A stretch of 64,000 bases of DNA, taken from the NCBI RefSeq assembly GCF_026626745.1, contig NZ_JAPNJW010000001.1, forward strand, positions 3,084,001 to 3,148,000. Reading direction: 5' to 3'. The position numbers were made by a program, and so were the translations under genes. Shown here one piece after another: positions 24,863 through 32,821 of this stretch (the first letter of the stretch is position 1; the number at the start of each line of letters is the position of its first letter). A model generated the notes under the pieces. It was not told where the DNA came from and ran no database searches. It was given only the letters and a program-made list of their open reading frames with translations. Source of the stretch: Nannocystis sp. RBIL2 (GTDB lineage: Bacteria; Myxococcota_A; Polyangia; Nannocystales; Nannocystaceae).

Positions 24863-26560
24863 ATGTCACGCATGCACGGCCAGGGCTTCCACTTCGCCTC
24901 TGCGCTCGCCCTGCTCGGCCTCGCGGCCGGGCAGTGGTGGCTGTACGACCGCGCGAGCTCGGAGGCCGCGGCCGCGCCTGCGCGCACCACTGTCGAGCAT
25001 CACGACCCGCTGGCCGTCGCGCGCGCCGCCGGCCTGCGGGACGGCAACGCCGAGGCCTCGATCCCGCCGCAGTGTTACACGCGGACCGGCGCGCGCTCCA
25101 ACCCTTGCTACGCCTGTCATACTGCCTCGCAAGATCCGAACGGCATGAACGACTGGCACTTGCAGGAGGAGTACGCCTTCTCCGACGAGGGCCGCGTCAA
25201 CCACTGGACCAACCTCTTCGTCGATCGTCGGCCGGCCCTCGCCGCGATCGCCGACGACGACGTCCTCCGCTACGTGCGCGAGGACAACTACCGCCCGCTG
25301 CGCGAGGCCCTGCAGGGCCGCAGCGACTTCGCCGGCTACGTCCCCGACCTCGACCTCGCCGCCGGTTTTGGCCCCGACGGCCTCGCGCGCGACGGCAGCA
25401 TGTGGCGGACCTACGCCTACAAGCCGTTCGTCGGCGCCTTCTGGCCGACCAACGGCAGCGCCGGCGACGCCTTCATTCGCCTGCCGCCATCCTTCAGGAC
25501 AGGTCCTGAAGGCCATGTCTCCGAGGACATCTACAAGCTCAACCTCGCGGTGCTCGAGGCCGCGGTCGCCGCTCCGGCCAAGCTACCCGCAGGGTTCGCC
25601 TGGCCGACCGAGCCGCTCGACGAGCGCGTGGTCGGCGTCGACCTCGACCGCGACGGCCGGCTCGGCGCTGCCACCGTCCTGCGCGGCTTGCCGACGCACT
25701 ACTTCGGCGGCGCCGCGCGCCAGCCGGTGCGCCGCGGCGTCTATCCCGAGGGCACCGAGTTCCTGCACAGCGTCCGCTACCTCGACCCCGACGTCCCCGG
25801 CCTCGTCGCCGCGCGCATGAAGGAGCTGCGCTACGCGAAAAAAGTCGACGAGCTCGACCGCTGGGCCATCCTGCGCGCCTACGAGGAGGAGTTCGACTCG
25901 CGCCAGGAGGGCCAGCTGCCGCGCTGGAAGGGCTCGCCCGAGGTCGGCCTGCTCGGCGACTTCGGCTGGCAGCTGCAGGGCTTCATCGAGGACGAGCAGG
26001 GCCGCCTGCGCCTCCAGACCGCCGAGGAGCACCGCTTCTGCATGGGCTGCCACAACGGCATCGGCATCACCGTCGACCAGACCTTCTCGTTCCCGCGCAA
26101 GCTGCCGGGCGCGCGCGGCTGGAAGTACCAGGACCTGCGCGGACTGACGGACGTGCCCGCCGCCGGCCACGCCGAGCCCGAGTACCTGACCTACATGCGC
26201 CGCGTCGGCGGCGGCGACGAGCTGCGCGCCAACGCCGAGATGCTGGCCCGCTTCTTCCCCGGCGGCGCCCTCGACGAGACCGAGGTCCGCCGCGCCGCCC
26301 CCGGAGGCGACCGCGACCTCGCCTGGCTGCTCGCCCCCTCGCGCGACCGCGCCCTCGCGCTCGACAAGGCCTACTGGCTGATCGTCCGCGAGCAGTCGTT
26401 CACCCGCGGCCGCGACGCCACCCTCGCCCCGGCCGAGAACGTCCACCGCGAGATCGGCAGCAAGGCCACCGAGCTGGCCGCCGCCGAGACCCGCTGGCTC
26501 GACGCCCGCCTGCAGCTCGCCTGGCCCGAAGTACAGGCGGCCGCGACCGCGACGCCGTGA
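24863..26560 (+). CDS. Membrane-anchored di-haem c-type cytochrome-like protein
   Basis: 565 residues. An N-terminal hydrophobic segment (~9-28, 'FHFASALALLGLAAGQWWLY') should export and anchor it. It has two CxxCH haem sites: 'CYACH' (82-86) and 'CMGCH' (393-397). The rest matches no family I can name. The start lies inside a single unit of the palindrome family (ggacATGTCac); an ATG at 24872 is an alternative. Codons for 'FRTGPEGHVSEDIY' (~211-224) are a three-unit copy of the repeat. It follows the PhoX-like gene by 12 nt and is probably co-transcribed, suggesting a periplasmic redox-linked surface complex (inference). Confidence 0.8.
   Translation: MSRMHGQGFHFASALALLGLAAGQWWLYDRASSEAAAAPARTTVEHHDPLAVARAAGLRDGNAEASIPPQCYTRTGARSNPCYACHTASQDPNGMNDWHLQEEYAFSDEGRVNHWTNLFVDRRPALAAIADDDVLRYVREDNYRPLREALQGRSDFAGYVPDLDLAAGFGPDGLARDGSMWRTYAYKPFVGAFWPTNGSAGDAFIRLPPSFRTGPEGHVSEDIYKLNLAVLEAAVAAPAKLPAGFAWPTEPLDERVVGVDLDRDGRLGAATVLRGLPTHYFGGAARQPVRRGVYPEGTEFLHSVRYLDPDVPGLVAARMKELRYAKKVDELDRWAILRAYEEEFDSRQEGQLPRWKGSPEVGLLGDFGWQLQGFIEDEQGRLRLQTAEEHRFCMGCHNGIGITVDQTFSFPRKLPGARGWKYQDLRGLTDVPAAGHAEPEYLTYMRRVGGGDELRANAEMLARFFPGGALDETEVRRAAPGGDRDLAWLLAPSRDRALALDKAYWLIVREQSFTRGRDATLAPAENVHREIGSKATELAAAETRWLDARLQLAWPEVQAAATATP
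25497..25534. repeat. 14-bp palindrome array inside the di-haem gene, 3 units
   Basis: GGACAGGTCC-tgaa-GGCCATGTCT-ccga-GGACATC, centres 25501.5, 25515.5 and 25529.5; in frame, coding for part of 'RTGPEGHVSEDIY'. Confidence 0.75.
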
Positions 26561-26609
26561 CTGCCCGCGTCCGCCGGTTCAGCGCAGGCGGCTGCCCGCG
26601 TCGCCCCGC

Positions 26610-27503
26610 TCATCCGCACGCCGCCGCCAGCGTCAGCCGGTGCAGCCCGACCAGCTCCGCGCGATCGAGCGTCGGGCTGATGTAGCCGCCCGCCAGCACG
26701 AACGCGACCGCGGCCCCGCGGCGGCGGCACCACTCGAACACCAGCCGCTCCCGCGCCGCCAGCACCTCCGTGGTGATGCCTGCCAGCGCTCCGTCGCCGC
26801 TGCGCTCGTGGAGGTCCATCCCCGCGTTGTAGATGCACAGCTCGAATCGCGGAGCCGCGCGCTCCAGCGCCGCCAGCCGCTCGCGCACCGTCGGCAAGTA
26901 ATCCGCGGCTTCGCGCACCAGGTCGAGCGTCCACCGCTCGGATACCTCGTACACGTCGTAGTCGTCGACCGACACGTCGACGTGCCACACCCGCGGCTCA
27001 TCCGCGAGCAGCGAGTGCGTCCCGCCCCCGCAGTGCGCGTCGAAGTCGAGCACCAGCACCGCCCCCGCCCCGGCCTGCAGGGCCGCTCTCGCCGCCAGCG
27101 CCAGCCCGTTGAACGTGCAGCTGCCCGCGCCGTGCCGCCGCCGCGCGTGGTGCAGCCCGCTCGACAGCGACCCGGCCGTGCCGCTCGCCAGCGCCGCCCT
27201 CGCCGCCGCCACCGCCCCGCCGTTCGACGCCCGCACCATCGTCCACAGCGCGGGATCCCAGGCGAAGCCCTGCGACTCCGCCAGCTCGCGCGGCTCACCC
27301 GTGCGGACCGCCTCGACGTACGCCGGATCGTGCACCTCGCCCATCTCGGCCGCGGTCAACGGCTCCGGCGCCCGCACCTCGATCCCGGCGATCGGAGCCG
27401 CCGTCAGCGACTCGTACGTCCATTGCGCCTTGCGCGTGGTGTCGAACTCGTGCCGCGCCAGCACGTAGTCGGGGCTGAAGTAGACCGGGACGGAATGCAC
27501 CAT
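26610..27503 (-). CDS. Class II histone-deacetylase-like amidohydrolase
   Basis: 297 residues. It has the HDAC/acetoin-utilisation fold with 'SSGLHHARRRHGAGSCTFNGLALAA' (His118/His119), the Zn site 'LDFDAHCGGGTH' (D153/D155 and H157 region), 'NAGMD' (D230) and 'AGGY' near the C-terminus. Such bacterial enzymes remove acetyl groups from polyamines, acetoin-related compounds or proteins; the substrate cannot be read from sequence. TACGTT (27515-27510) ends 6 nt before the ATG, a leaderless arrangement. It is convergent with the di-haem gene. Confidence 0.88.
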   Translation of the reverse strand: MVHSVPVYFSPDYVLARHEFDTTRKAQWTYESLTAAPIAGIEVRAPEPLTAAEMGEVHDPAYVEAVRTGEPRELAESQGFAWDPALWTMVRASNGGAVAAARAALASGTAGSLSSGLHHARRRHGAGSCTFNGLALAARAALQAGAGAVLVLDFDAHCGGGTHSLLADEPRVWHVDVSVDDYDVYEVSERWTLDLVREAADYLPTVRERLAALERAAPRFELCIYNAGMDLHERSGDGALAGITTEVLAARERLVFEWCRRRGAAVAFVLAGGYISPTLDRAELVGLHRLTLAAACG

Positions 27504-27579
27504 GGCGTGAACGTACTACGAACATTGGCCCGGAGCGAGCCGCCCGCGAACGCGCACGATCGCCCGCGCCCGCACGCTC

Positions 27580-27617
27580 ATCGCTGTCTCTTCGCACATG
27601 TGTTCTTCGCCATGCCC
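27580..27617. repeat. 14-bp palindrome array, 3 units
   Basis: GCTGTCTC-ttcg-CACATGTGT-tctt-CGCCATGCC, centres 27584.5, 27598.5 and 27612.5. It mixes the CTGTC and CATGT variants, which links the two sub-families. Intergenic, downstream of the vWA-like lipoprotein. Confidence 0.7.
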
Positions 27618-27628
27618 AGAACGCCCCA

Positions 27629-29308
27629 TCACAGCTCCGGACAGTCTCCGTACGGATTCGGCGACTCCCGGCACCAGGCCTGGTAGTACGTCCCCGGCGG
27701 ATTGGGCTCGGACTGCCACAGCTCGAGCGCGAGGTTGTAGCCCTCCTCGGCGCAGCGCGGGTCGAGCTCATCGTCGGTGCGGACGATGTAGCAGCGCGGC
27801 GAACCGCCCTGGCTGGCCCACTCGCCGTCCACGCGGACGCACGGCGGCACCGGATCCCACGAGCGCAGGGCGAGGTTGACCGCGCTGACGTCGCAGACCG
27901 GATCGAGCCCCGGCGTCTCCGGGTCCCAGTCGCGGACGCAGCCCGGGTAGCAGCTCGGGCCCAGATTTTCGCTCGCCACCCCGGCGACCTGCGTGAACGC
28001 GTCCGACCAGTCGGCCTCGCAGATCGACGCCGCCGGCAGCTCTTCGAGCTCGGTCGCGTCGTCCGCCGCTAGCAGGCGGACCGGCGGCGGCGCGGCGACC
28101 GTGTCGCTGCAGCCGGGCCCGATCCCGTGCTGCGTCTGGAACCCGGGCTCGTCGGCGTCCGCGTACGGGACCGCCTGCCCCTCCGGCGGCACCCCGGCGA
28201 CGCTGAACAGCCGCACCCGCGCACGGAGGTCGAACGTCTGCCGCAAGAGCTGCAAGTACTGCAGCATCTCGGTGAAGTGCTGCGCCGGCGTCAGCACCGC
28301 CTGCTCGGGGCTGGCCTCTGCACCGTCGTCCCCGCGGTCGATCGGCCGGCAATCGTCGTAGACCGGCCCGGGCCCGTCGCAGACGACGCCGGCGCGCCAG
28401 CAGATGCCCGGCGACAGATCCGGCAGCTGCAGGTCGCCCCAGAACACCTGGTTGTCGCTGAAGATCGCCTCGTGCCCGGGCGCGACCGAACAGTCGTTGC
28501 CCGCGCTGACCACCACCACCAGCAAGTCGGCCGTCTCGCGCAGGAAGCCGTACGCGGGGTCGGCCTCGTCCTCCGAGCGCGCGACCGCCCGCTCGAGGCT
28601 GGCGAGCGGGCTCGTGAACTCGCAGCCCGCGACCCCCTGCGGCACCGCGCAGCGCAGCGCCTCGGCCAGGTCGACCCCGTCCGGCAGGTTGTCCCAATTC
28701 CCCGCGACCTCGAGCCATGGCCGCACCGCGACCTCGCCGTCCAGCCCCAGCGTCGGCGTCAGCCCCAGCGACGGCAGCGAGCACGCGGCAGTGCACGCCT
28801 CACGCGCGTCGACCCCTGCGTCCGCGTCCGCGAATTCGTCGAGGCGCGCACGGCAGCTCTCCATCCGCAACGCTCCCACTTCGGCGGCCGCACACCGCGG
28901 GTTGCCGGCGTCGGTGGTCGTCACCCCGAAGCGCAGCGACGGCTGCGGCTTCGTCGCCTGCAGCGCCGCGGCGAACGCGGTCATCGCCTCGGCGAGCTGC
29001 GGCAGGCGCGGCGCGATCGCCGGGCTGTCGTCGATGACGAACAGGACGTCGAGCTCGTTGAAGAGATCCAGCTCCACCGGGTTGTTGCCGGTGCTCGGAA
29101 ACCCCGGCGTCGACATCGGCGTGACGCAGGCCCCCTCAGCCCCGTCCGGCCCCAGCAACACGCACACCTGTCTCTCGGGACAGTCCCCGACCACCGCGCA
29201 GGCCCCGACCACCGCCGGCTCGTCGGCGCAGCCGGGCCCCAGGCTCACGACGAGCGCAGCGCGAGCACCGAACCGCGCCACCCCGCGAGCCGCCTTGAAT
29301 CCGGGCAC
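27629..29308 (-). CDS. Lipoprotein with von Willebrand A-like domain
   Basis: 559 residues from a GTG at 29308 (GTG at 29281 also possible). Signal 'RAALVVSLGPGC' then Cys-rich 'CAVVGDCPERQVCVLLG'. From ~85 'ELDVLFVIDDSPAIAPRLPQLAEAMTAFAAAL' is a vWA-type strand with a MIDAS-like DxSxA, followed by 'LRFGVTTTDAGNP' and 'ADLLVVVVSAGNDCS'. The C-terminus is Cys-rich. This layout is common in large myxobacterial families of exported vWA lipoproteins, probably adhesive. TTGGAG-17 bp-TAACGT lies directly upstream and overlaps the divergent promoter of the next gene. Confidence 0.75.
   Translation of the reverse strand: MPGFKAARGVARFGARAALVVSLGPGCADEPAVVGACAVVGDCPERQVCVLLGPDGAEGACVTPMSTPGFPSTGNNPVELDLFNELDVLFVIDDSPAIAPRLPQLAEAMTAFAAALQATKPQPSLRFGVTTTDAGNPRCAAAEVGALRMESCRARLDEFADADAGVDAREACTAACSLPSLGLTPTLGLDGEVAVRPWLEVAGNWDNLPDGVDLAEALRCAVPQGVAGCEFTSPLASLERAVARSEDEADPAYGFLRETADLLVVVVSAGNDCSVAPGHEAIFSDNQVFWGDLQLPDLSPGICWRAGVVCDGPGPVYDDCRPIDRGDDGAEASPEQAVLTPAQHFTEMLQYLQLLRQTFDLRARVRLFSVAGVPPEGQAVPYADADEPGFQTQHGIGPGCSDTVAAPPPVRLLAADDATELEELPAASICEADWSDAFTQVAGVASENLGPSCYPGCVRDWDPETPGLDPVCDVSAVNLALRSWDPVPPCVRVDGEWASQGGSPRCYIVRTDDELDPRCAEEGYNLALELWQSEPNPPGTYYQAWCRESPNPYGDCPEL
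29164..29187. repeat. 14-bp-spaced dyad in vWA-like lipoprotein gene
   Basis: ACCTGTCT-ctcg-GGACAGTC, centres 29168.5 and 29182.5, in frame within the Cys-rich N-terminal module ('CPERQ'). Confidence 0.45.
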
Positions 29309-29343
29309 CCGGCGACGTTACCCTGACCGGCGATGCCCTCCAA
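29295..29343. promoter_or_regulatory. Interlocked divergent promoters of two lipoprotein genes
   Basis: Plus strand: TTGAAT (29295-29300), 18 bp, TACCCT (29319-29324), ATG at 29333. Minus strand: TTGGAG (29343-29338), 17 bp, TAACGT (29320-29315), GTG at 29308. The two -10 elements overlap and each -35 lies inside the other gene, with only 24 bp between start codons. Simultaneous firing is sterically unlikely. Confidence 0.6.
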
Positions 29344-29773
29344 GCCGAACCGTCGCCGGTGCGTCCTCGCGCTCGGCCTCGGTCTGGTCGCCTGCCCCGA
29401 GCCCGCGAGCAGCGAGGGCGCCTGTCTGTCGCCCGGGCGCCCCGTCGAGGAGTCCACGAAGATCCCCCTCCTCGACCTGGCGCCCGAAGCTCCGCCCTGG
29501 GCCTCGGATCTGAACTGGTACTGCGAAGAACCACCGCCCGAGGCGCTGCTCCACGGCACGTACAGGTCCGAGCTCATCTGGGTCGACGGCGAAGAGTGCG
29601 ACCCCTGCGACCTCGAGCGGATCGCCAGCCTCGCCCTCACCCAGGTGTGCTACGGCGAAGGGCCGCCGACCATGCGGCTGCTCTGTGGACCCGTCCCCCT
29701 CTCGCTGCAATCGTGGCAGCGCAAGGGCTGCGCTTACGCGGTCGCGGTCACGAACAACTGCATCGAGGATTGA
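29333..29773 (+). CDS. Small Cys-containing lipoprotein
   Basis: 146 residues. N-terminus 'RRRCVLALGLGLVAC' is a lipoprotein signal, followed by a small domain with eight further Cys ('CEEPPPEALL', 'CDPCDLERIASL', 'CAYAVAVTNNC'). No family recognised. It is divergent from the vWA-like lipoprotein with shared promoter DNA; the ATG is 8 nt after the -10. Confidence 0.7.
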   Translation: MPSKPNRRRCVLALGLGLVACPEPASSEGACLSPGRPVEESTKIPLLDLAPEAPPWASDLNWYCEEPPPEALLHGTYRSELIWVDGEECDPCDLERIASLALTQVCYGEGPPTMRLLCGPVPLSLQSWQRKGCAYAVAVTNNCIED

Positions 29774-29864
29774 GTTCACCCGGTTCCGGGGCAGTCCGTC
29801 GCGCGACTCGACCTCATCCCGCGGTCCCGGCAATCATCACAGTCGCTACCGCGCCGCGCCGGCC

Positions 29865-30380
29865 TCACGCCGCGGCCGACGAGCCGCGCAGCCCGGAGAT
29901 CACGTCCTCGAGGCGGTCGTAAGACACTTGCATGCCGCCCTCCATGCCCGAGTCGATGTGCCCGTCGCGGTGCTCCTTGCACGAATGCTTCACCAGAGTC
30001 CGCATCGTCGTCACCCCGTCGACCTCCTCGAACGTCATCGTGTTGAGCGCCTCGCCGTCGGGGAAGCCCTCGTACACCTCCGTCGACACCAAGCGGCGCG
30101 GCCGATCGATCTCGCGGAATTCTCCGTGGAAGCCGACCTCCATGTCGTTGTCGCGGATGACGTAGCGCCAGCGGCCGCCCACGCGCAGGTCGACCTCGCA
30201 GACCTGCCACTCCGACGTCTCGAAGCCCCACCAGCGCTTGACCAGCTCGGGCGTGGTCCAGGCCTTGAAGACGAGCTCGGCCGGGTAATCGAAGGCGCGG
30301 GTGATGAGGAGCTCGGTGTCCGACGGCAGGGTGACGACGGCCGAACCATGGCGATTGGGGACATTCTTGTTGCTGGTCAT
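29865..30380 (-). CDS. AHSA1/SRPBCC-domain protein
   Basis: 171 residues. It shows the activator-of-Hsp90-like START fold pattern: 'LLITRAFDYPAELVFKAWTTPELVKRWWGFE', 'VDLRVGGRWRYVIRD', 'HGEFREIDRPRRLVSTEVYEG', 'NTMTFEEVDGVTTMR' and 'GMQVSYDRLEDVI'. These proteins bind small hydrophobic ligands in a cleft. Its ATG overlaps the stop of the ArsR-type regulator (ATGA), the very common ArsR-SRPBCC two-gene unit. Confidence 0.9.
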   Translation of the reverse strand: MTSNKNVPNRHGSAVVTLPSDTELLITRAFDYPAELVFKAWTTPELVKRWWGFETSEWQVCEVDLRVGGRWRYVIRDNDMEVGFHGEFREIDRPRRLVSTEVYEGFPDGEALNTMTFEEVDGVTTMRTLVKHSCKEHRDGHIDSGMEGGMQVSYDRLEDVISGLRGSSAAA

Positions 30381-30721
30381 GACTGCTTCTTCTCCTGGGA
30401 TTGGAGCTCGGCGAGGAGGTCGTCGAGCCGGTCGAGACGGGTGTTCCAGGTGCGCTCGAAGGTGCGTACCCAGTCGTGGATGGGCTTCAGCGCCGGACCG
30501 TTCAGGCGGTACCAGCGGTGCTTGCCGTCGACCCGCACGTGCACGACCCCGACTGCCCGCAGCACGCCGAGGTGCTTGGACACCGTCGGCTGACTGAGGC
30601 CCAAGCGCTCCGCCAGCTCGCCGACCGTCGCCTCCCCGCTGCCGAGGGCATCGAGGAGGTCGCGTCGGCTCGCCTCGGCGACGGCGTTGAAAACGTCGGT
30701 GGTCGTGGGCGTGCGAGCCAC
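30377..30721 (-). CDS. ArsR-family winged-helix transcriptional regulator
   Basis: 114 residues from a GTG at 30721. The winged helix is clear: 'EASRRDLLDALGSGEATVGELAERLGLSQPTVSKHLGVLRAVGVVHVRVDGKHRWYRLNG'. There is no metal-binding Cys box, so it belongs to the non-metal ArsR group typically paired with SRPBCC proteins. The promoter upstream contains an inverted repeat that is probably its own operator. The predicted transcription start coincides with the GTG, so the mRNA should be leaderless. Confidence 0.93.
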   Translation of the reverse strand: MARTPTTTDVFNAVAEASRRDLLDALGSGEATVGELAERLGLSQPTVSKHLGVLRAVGVVHVRVDGKHRWYRLNGPALKPIHDWVRTFERTWNTRLDRLDDLLAELQSQEKKQS

Positions 30722-30727
30722 TTCGAT

Positions 30728-30755
30728 ATCATATTCCCATATCGGAATATGTCAA
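30728..30755 (-). promoter_or_regulatory. Promoter and operator of the ArsR-SRPBCC unit
   Basis: TTGACA (30755-30750), 16 bp, TATGAT (30733-30728). The spacer is filled by the inverted repeat ATATTCC-n6-GGAATAT (30731-30750), so the bound repressor would block RNA polymerase. The +1 falls at about 30721, the GTG start codon. Confidence 0.8.
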
Positions 30756-30894
30756 GCCGAAAACCACCGCCGCCCGACCGGGACGGTCTGGGCGGCGGAC
30801 GAAGGTCTCTTCTTGTTTCTCAAAGAGAAACGCGGCCCTGCCCGCGCCGGGGCGCGAACGGGGCCGCCTCGCGCGGACGCGCGGGTGCGCGGGC

Positions 30895-31671
30895 TCAGCT
30901 CCAGCGGACGCGCGCGCGCAGGCCGGCGAGGCTGCCGTCGGCTGCCACGCCGACGATGTAGACCGGGTGGAGCGGGCCGCCCTCGGGATCGGCGCCGACG
31001 ATGTAGACCTGCAGGTCGGCGAGGGTCGACTGCATCGCCTGCGCCAGCGCCACGGCCTGCGCGGTCTGGCCGGGCGTGTGGTGCTCGACGAGGCGGCGGA
31101 AGAAGTCGGCGGCCGACTCGATGCGGGCGATCCGCTGGGTCGGGTCGTCGATGTTCAGGCCGAGCGTGGCCACGAAGCTCTGGGCGGTGAGGCTCTCGAG
31201 CTGGGCCGGCGCGTGGAAGCTGAGGAGTTGCTCGTTCGTCAGCTCGGTGCCGTAGTCGTCGAACACCAGGTTGAAGGCCAGCGCCTCGAAGTGGTTCGCC
31301 AGCTCCTCGCCGCTGCGCTGGCGGTGGCGCGCGACCTTGACCGCGAGGCGGCCGAGCGGAGGCATCGCCGCGACCTCGTCGGTCGACAGGCCGTTGTCGT
31401 TGGTGTCGAACGCGGCCACCAGCTGCTCGCGGGCCACCACCAGGGCTCGCTCGACGTCGCCGCGGTCGACCCGCTCGCTCGGGTTGCCGTCGAGGCGGAC
31501 GATGAAGCGGTAGAAGAAATCGACCAGATCGCGCTCGGCCCCGGTGAGCTCGGCGATCTTGCGCCGGATCTCCGCACGGCTGGTGATCTTGTCGCGGCCG
31601 CCGGCTTCAATGATCTGGGCGGCGGCCCACTCGAACGCTGCATTGACCTCGGACTTGGCGATGCGTGACAC
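30895..31671 (-). CDS. Protein with EF-hand-like loop, unknown function
   Basis: 258 residues from a GTG at 31671 (CACACT ends 7 nt upstream). No signal peptide. Residues 89-99, 'DTNDNGLSTDE', resemble a Ca-binding EF-hand loop but are one residue short of the canonical twelve; 'LDGNPSERVDRGDVERAL' (60-77) could be a degenerate partner. The rest is helical and has no family I recognise. The 31672-32050 gap downstream of its start holds a palindrome array and the promoter of the next gene. Confidence 0.65.
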   Translation of the reverse strand: MSRIAKSEVNAAFEWAAAQIIEAGGRDKITSRAEIRRKIAELTGAERDLVDFFYRFIVRLDGNPSERVDRGDVERALVVAREQLVAAFDTNDNGLSTDEVAAMPPLGRLAVKVARHRQRSGEELANHFEALAFNLVFDDYGTELTNEQLLSFHAPAQLESLTAQSFVATLGLNIDDPTQRIARIESAADFFRRLVEHHTPGQTAQAVALAQAMQSTLADLQVYIVGADPEGGPLHPVYIVGVAADGSLAGLRARVRWS

Positions 31672-31926
31672 GGCCGCGAGTGTGCCGGGGAACCGCCGGC
31701 GGGCCAAGCGATTTTCGCCCGCCCGTGAGCCTGCAGGAGCGCCGCAGAACCCGCAGACAGCCCGCCGCGGCCCGAGGACTGCCTCGTGTCGGGTCGGGTC
31801 GGACCCCACCCGGCCAGCGCGGGGTCGCGTGAGCTCGACGATCTCCGTCGACGGCCCGACGCGGACGGCGACTGCCGACCCGGGGCCGGCCGCGTCGGCG
31901 CCCGCTCGCCCCGGGTCGTCGCCCGC

Positions 31927-31978
31927 GCGAATGCCCGTACAGACATGTTTTAAAAAACATGTCTGAAAGACCATGCGG
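31927..31978. repeat. 14-bp palindrome array, 4 units, with compensated hairpin
   Basis: Units gaATGCCC, AGACATGTTT, AAACATGTCT and GACCATGC are centred at 31931.5, 31945.5, 31959.5 and 31973.5. Between units 2 and 3 the usual CC...GG has become TT...AA, giving a perfect 12-bp stem (31940-31951 with 31954-31965). The double change keeps base pairing. Confidence 0.85.
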
Positions 31979-32013
31979 TTGTATGCCCCCGTGCAGGCGC
32001 GGGGATGGACCCG

Positions 32014-32043
32014 TTGACAGCAAACGGCCGGGTTTGCCACGCT
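32014..32043 (+). promoter_or_regulatory. Promoter of the gene at 32051
   Basis: TTGACA (32014-32019), 18-bp spacer, weak -10 CACGCT (32038-32043), ending 7 nt before the ATG. Confidence 0.45.
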
Positions 32044-32050
32044 CGCGGCG

Positions 32051-32761
32051 ATGAACGAGGGCACCAAGGCGCTGCGAGCGGTGCAGATGTGGGACGCGTG
32101 GGGCACGGCGCTGACGCGCTGCGGCCGCGATCTGCCGGCGCTCCTGGCAGGGGCCTCGCCGCGGATCACGAGCCCGCGGCCACCCACGCGGGTGCGGCTG
32201 CTCGTGCGGCGCAGCGGCCAGCACGGGCAGGTGAGCTTCGAGCTGCGGGTCGACTTCGTCGGCGTCCCGCGGGCCGAGGTCGAGTTCGACGGCACGGTGT
32301 ATCGCGAGAACACCATCATCGAGGGTGAATCGAGCGGCGAATGGGCCTCGGTCGAGTTCGGCCGCAAGCACGTCGAGCTGCACCAGATCCACGCGGCCGT
32401 GCCGAAGCTGATGGACGCCGTCTACGACCGTTCGACCTTCGTCCCGAAGCTGCGCGCGCTCGCCGACATCGCGCGGATCGTCGCCCTCCAGACCGCCTTC
32501 GACGTGGAGCTCGGCGCGGCCCAGCGGATCCACTTCGAGCTCCGCTACGGCAAGGACGAGCGCGAGGCCTTCGCGCGCATGGGCTTCGAGCTCACCTACG
32601 CCAACGGCGTGCCGTTCACCGACGCGGACGAGGCGCGGCTGGAGGCCCGCCAGGGCCCGAACTACAGCTGGCCGAGCGGCGTCGCCTGGCGGCGCAGCGA
32701 CGCCACGATCGACGGCAACACGGCCAGCTTCGGCGCCAACGCGGCCAAGATCTTCCGTTGA
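32051..32761 (+). CDS. Conserved-looking protein of unknown function
   Basis: 236 residues, no signal peptide or membrane segment. Mixed alpha/beta composition with strands such as 'RVRLLVRRSGQHGQVSFELRVDF' and a helical middle ('KLRALADIARIVALQTAFDVEL'). No motif recognised. A TTGACA promoter lies directly upstream. Confidence 0.65.
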   Translation: MNEGTKALRAVQMWDAWGTALTRCGRDLPALLAGASPRITSPRPPTRVRLLVRRSGQHGQVSFELRVDFVGVPRAEVEFDGTVYRENTIIEGESSGEWASVEFGRKHVELHQIHAAVPKLMDAVYDRSTFVPKLRALADIARIVALQTAFDVELGAAQRIHFELRYGKDEREAFARMGFELTYANGVPFTDADEARLEARQGPNYSWPSGVAWRRSDATIDGNTASFGANAAKIFR

Positions 32762-32787
32762 ACCGGACCTCTTGCCCGACACCGGCA

Positions 32788-32811
32788 TGATATGTTCGAA
32801 AGGACATGTCG
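32788..32811. repeat. 14-bp palindrome pair
   Basis: ATATGTTC-gaaa-GGACATGTC, centres 32792.5 and 32806.5, between convergent genes. Confidence 0.65.
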
Positions 32812-32821
32812 CCGAGTCGGC

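Noticed and set aside
16655..29187. CPEGQ/CPERQ-coding dyads (16655, 29164, 44148, 44296) as certain members of the repeat family
   Set aside because: The Cys-rich motif CPxGQ itself generates a TGYCC...GGRCA dyad, so these four cannot be told apart from protein-driven coincidence; only the first two were listed, at low confidence.
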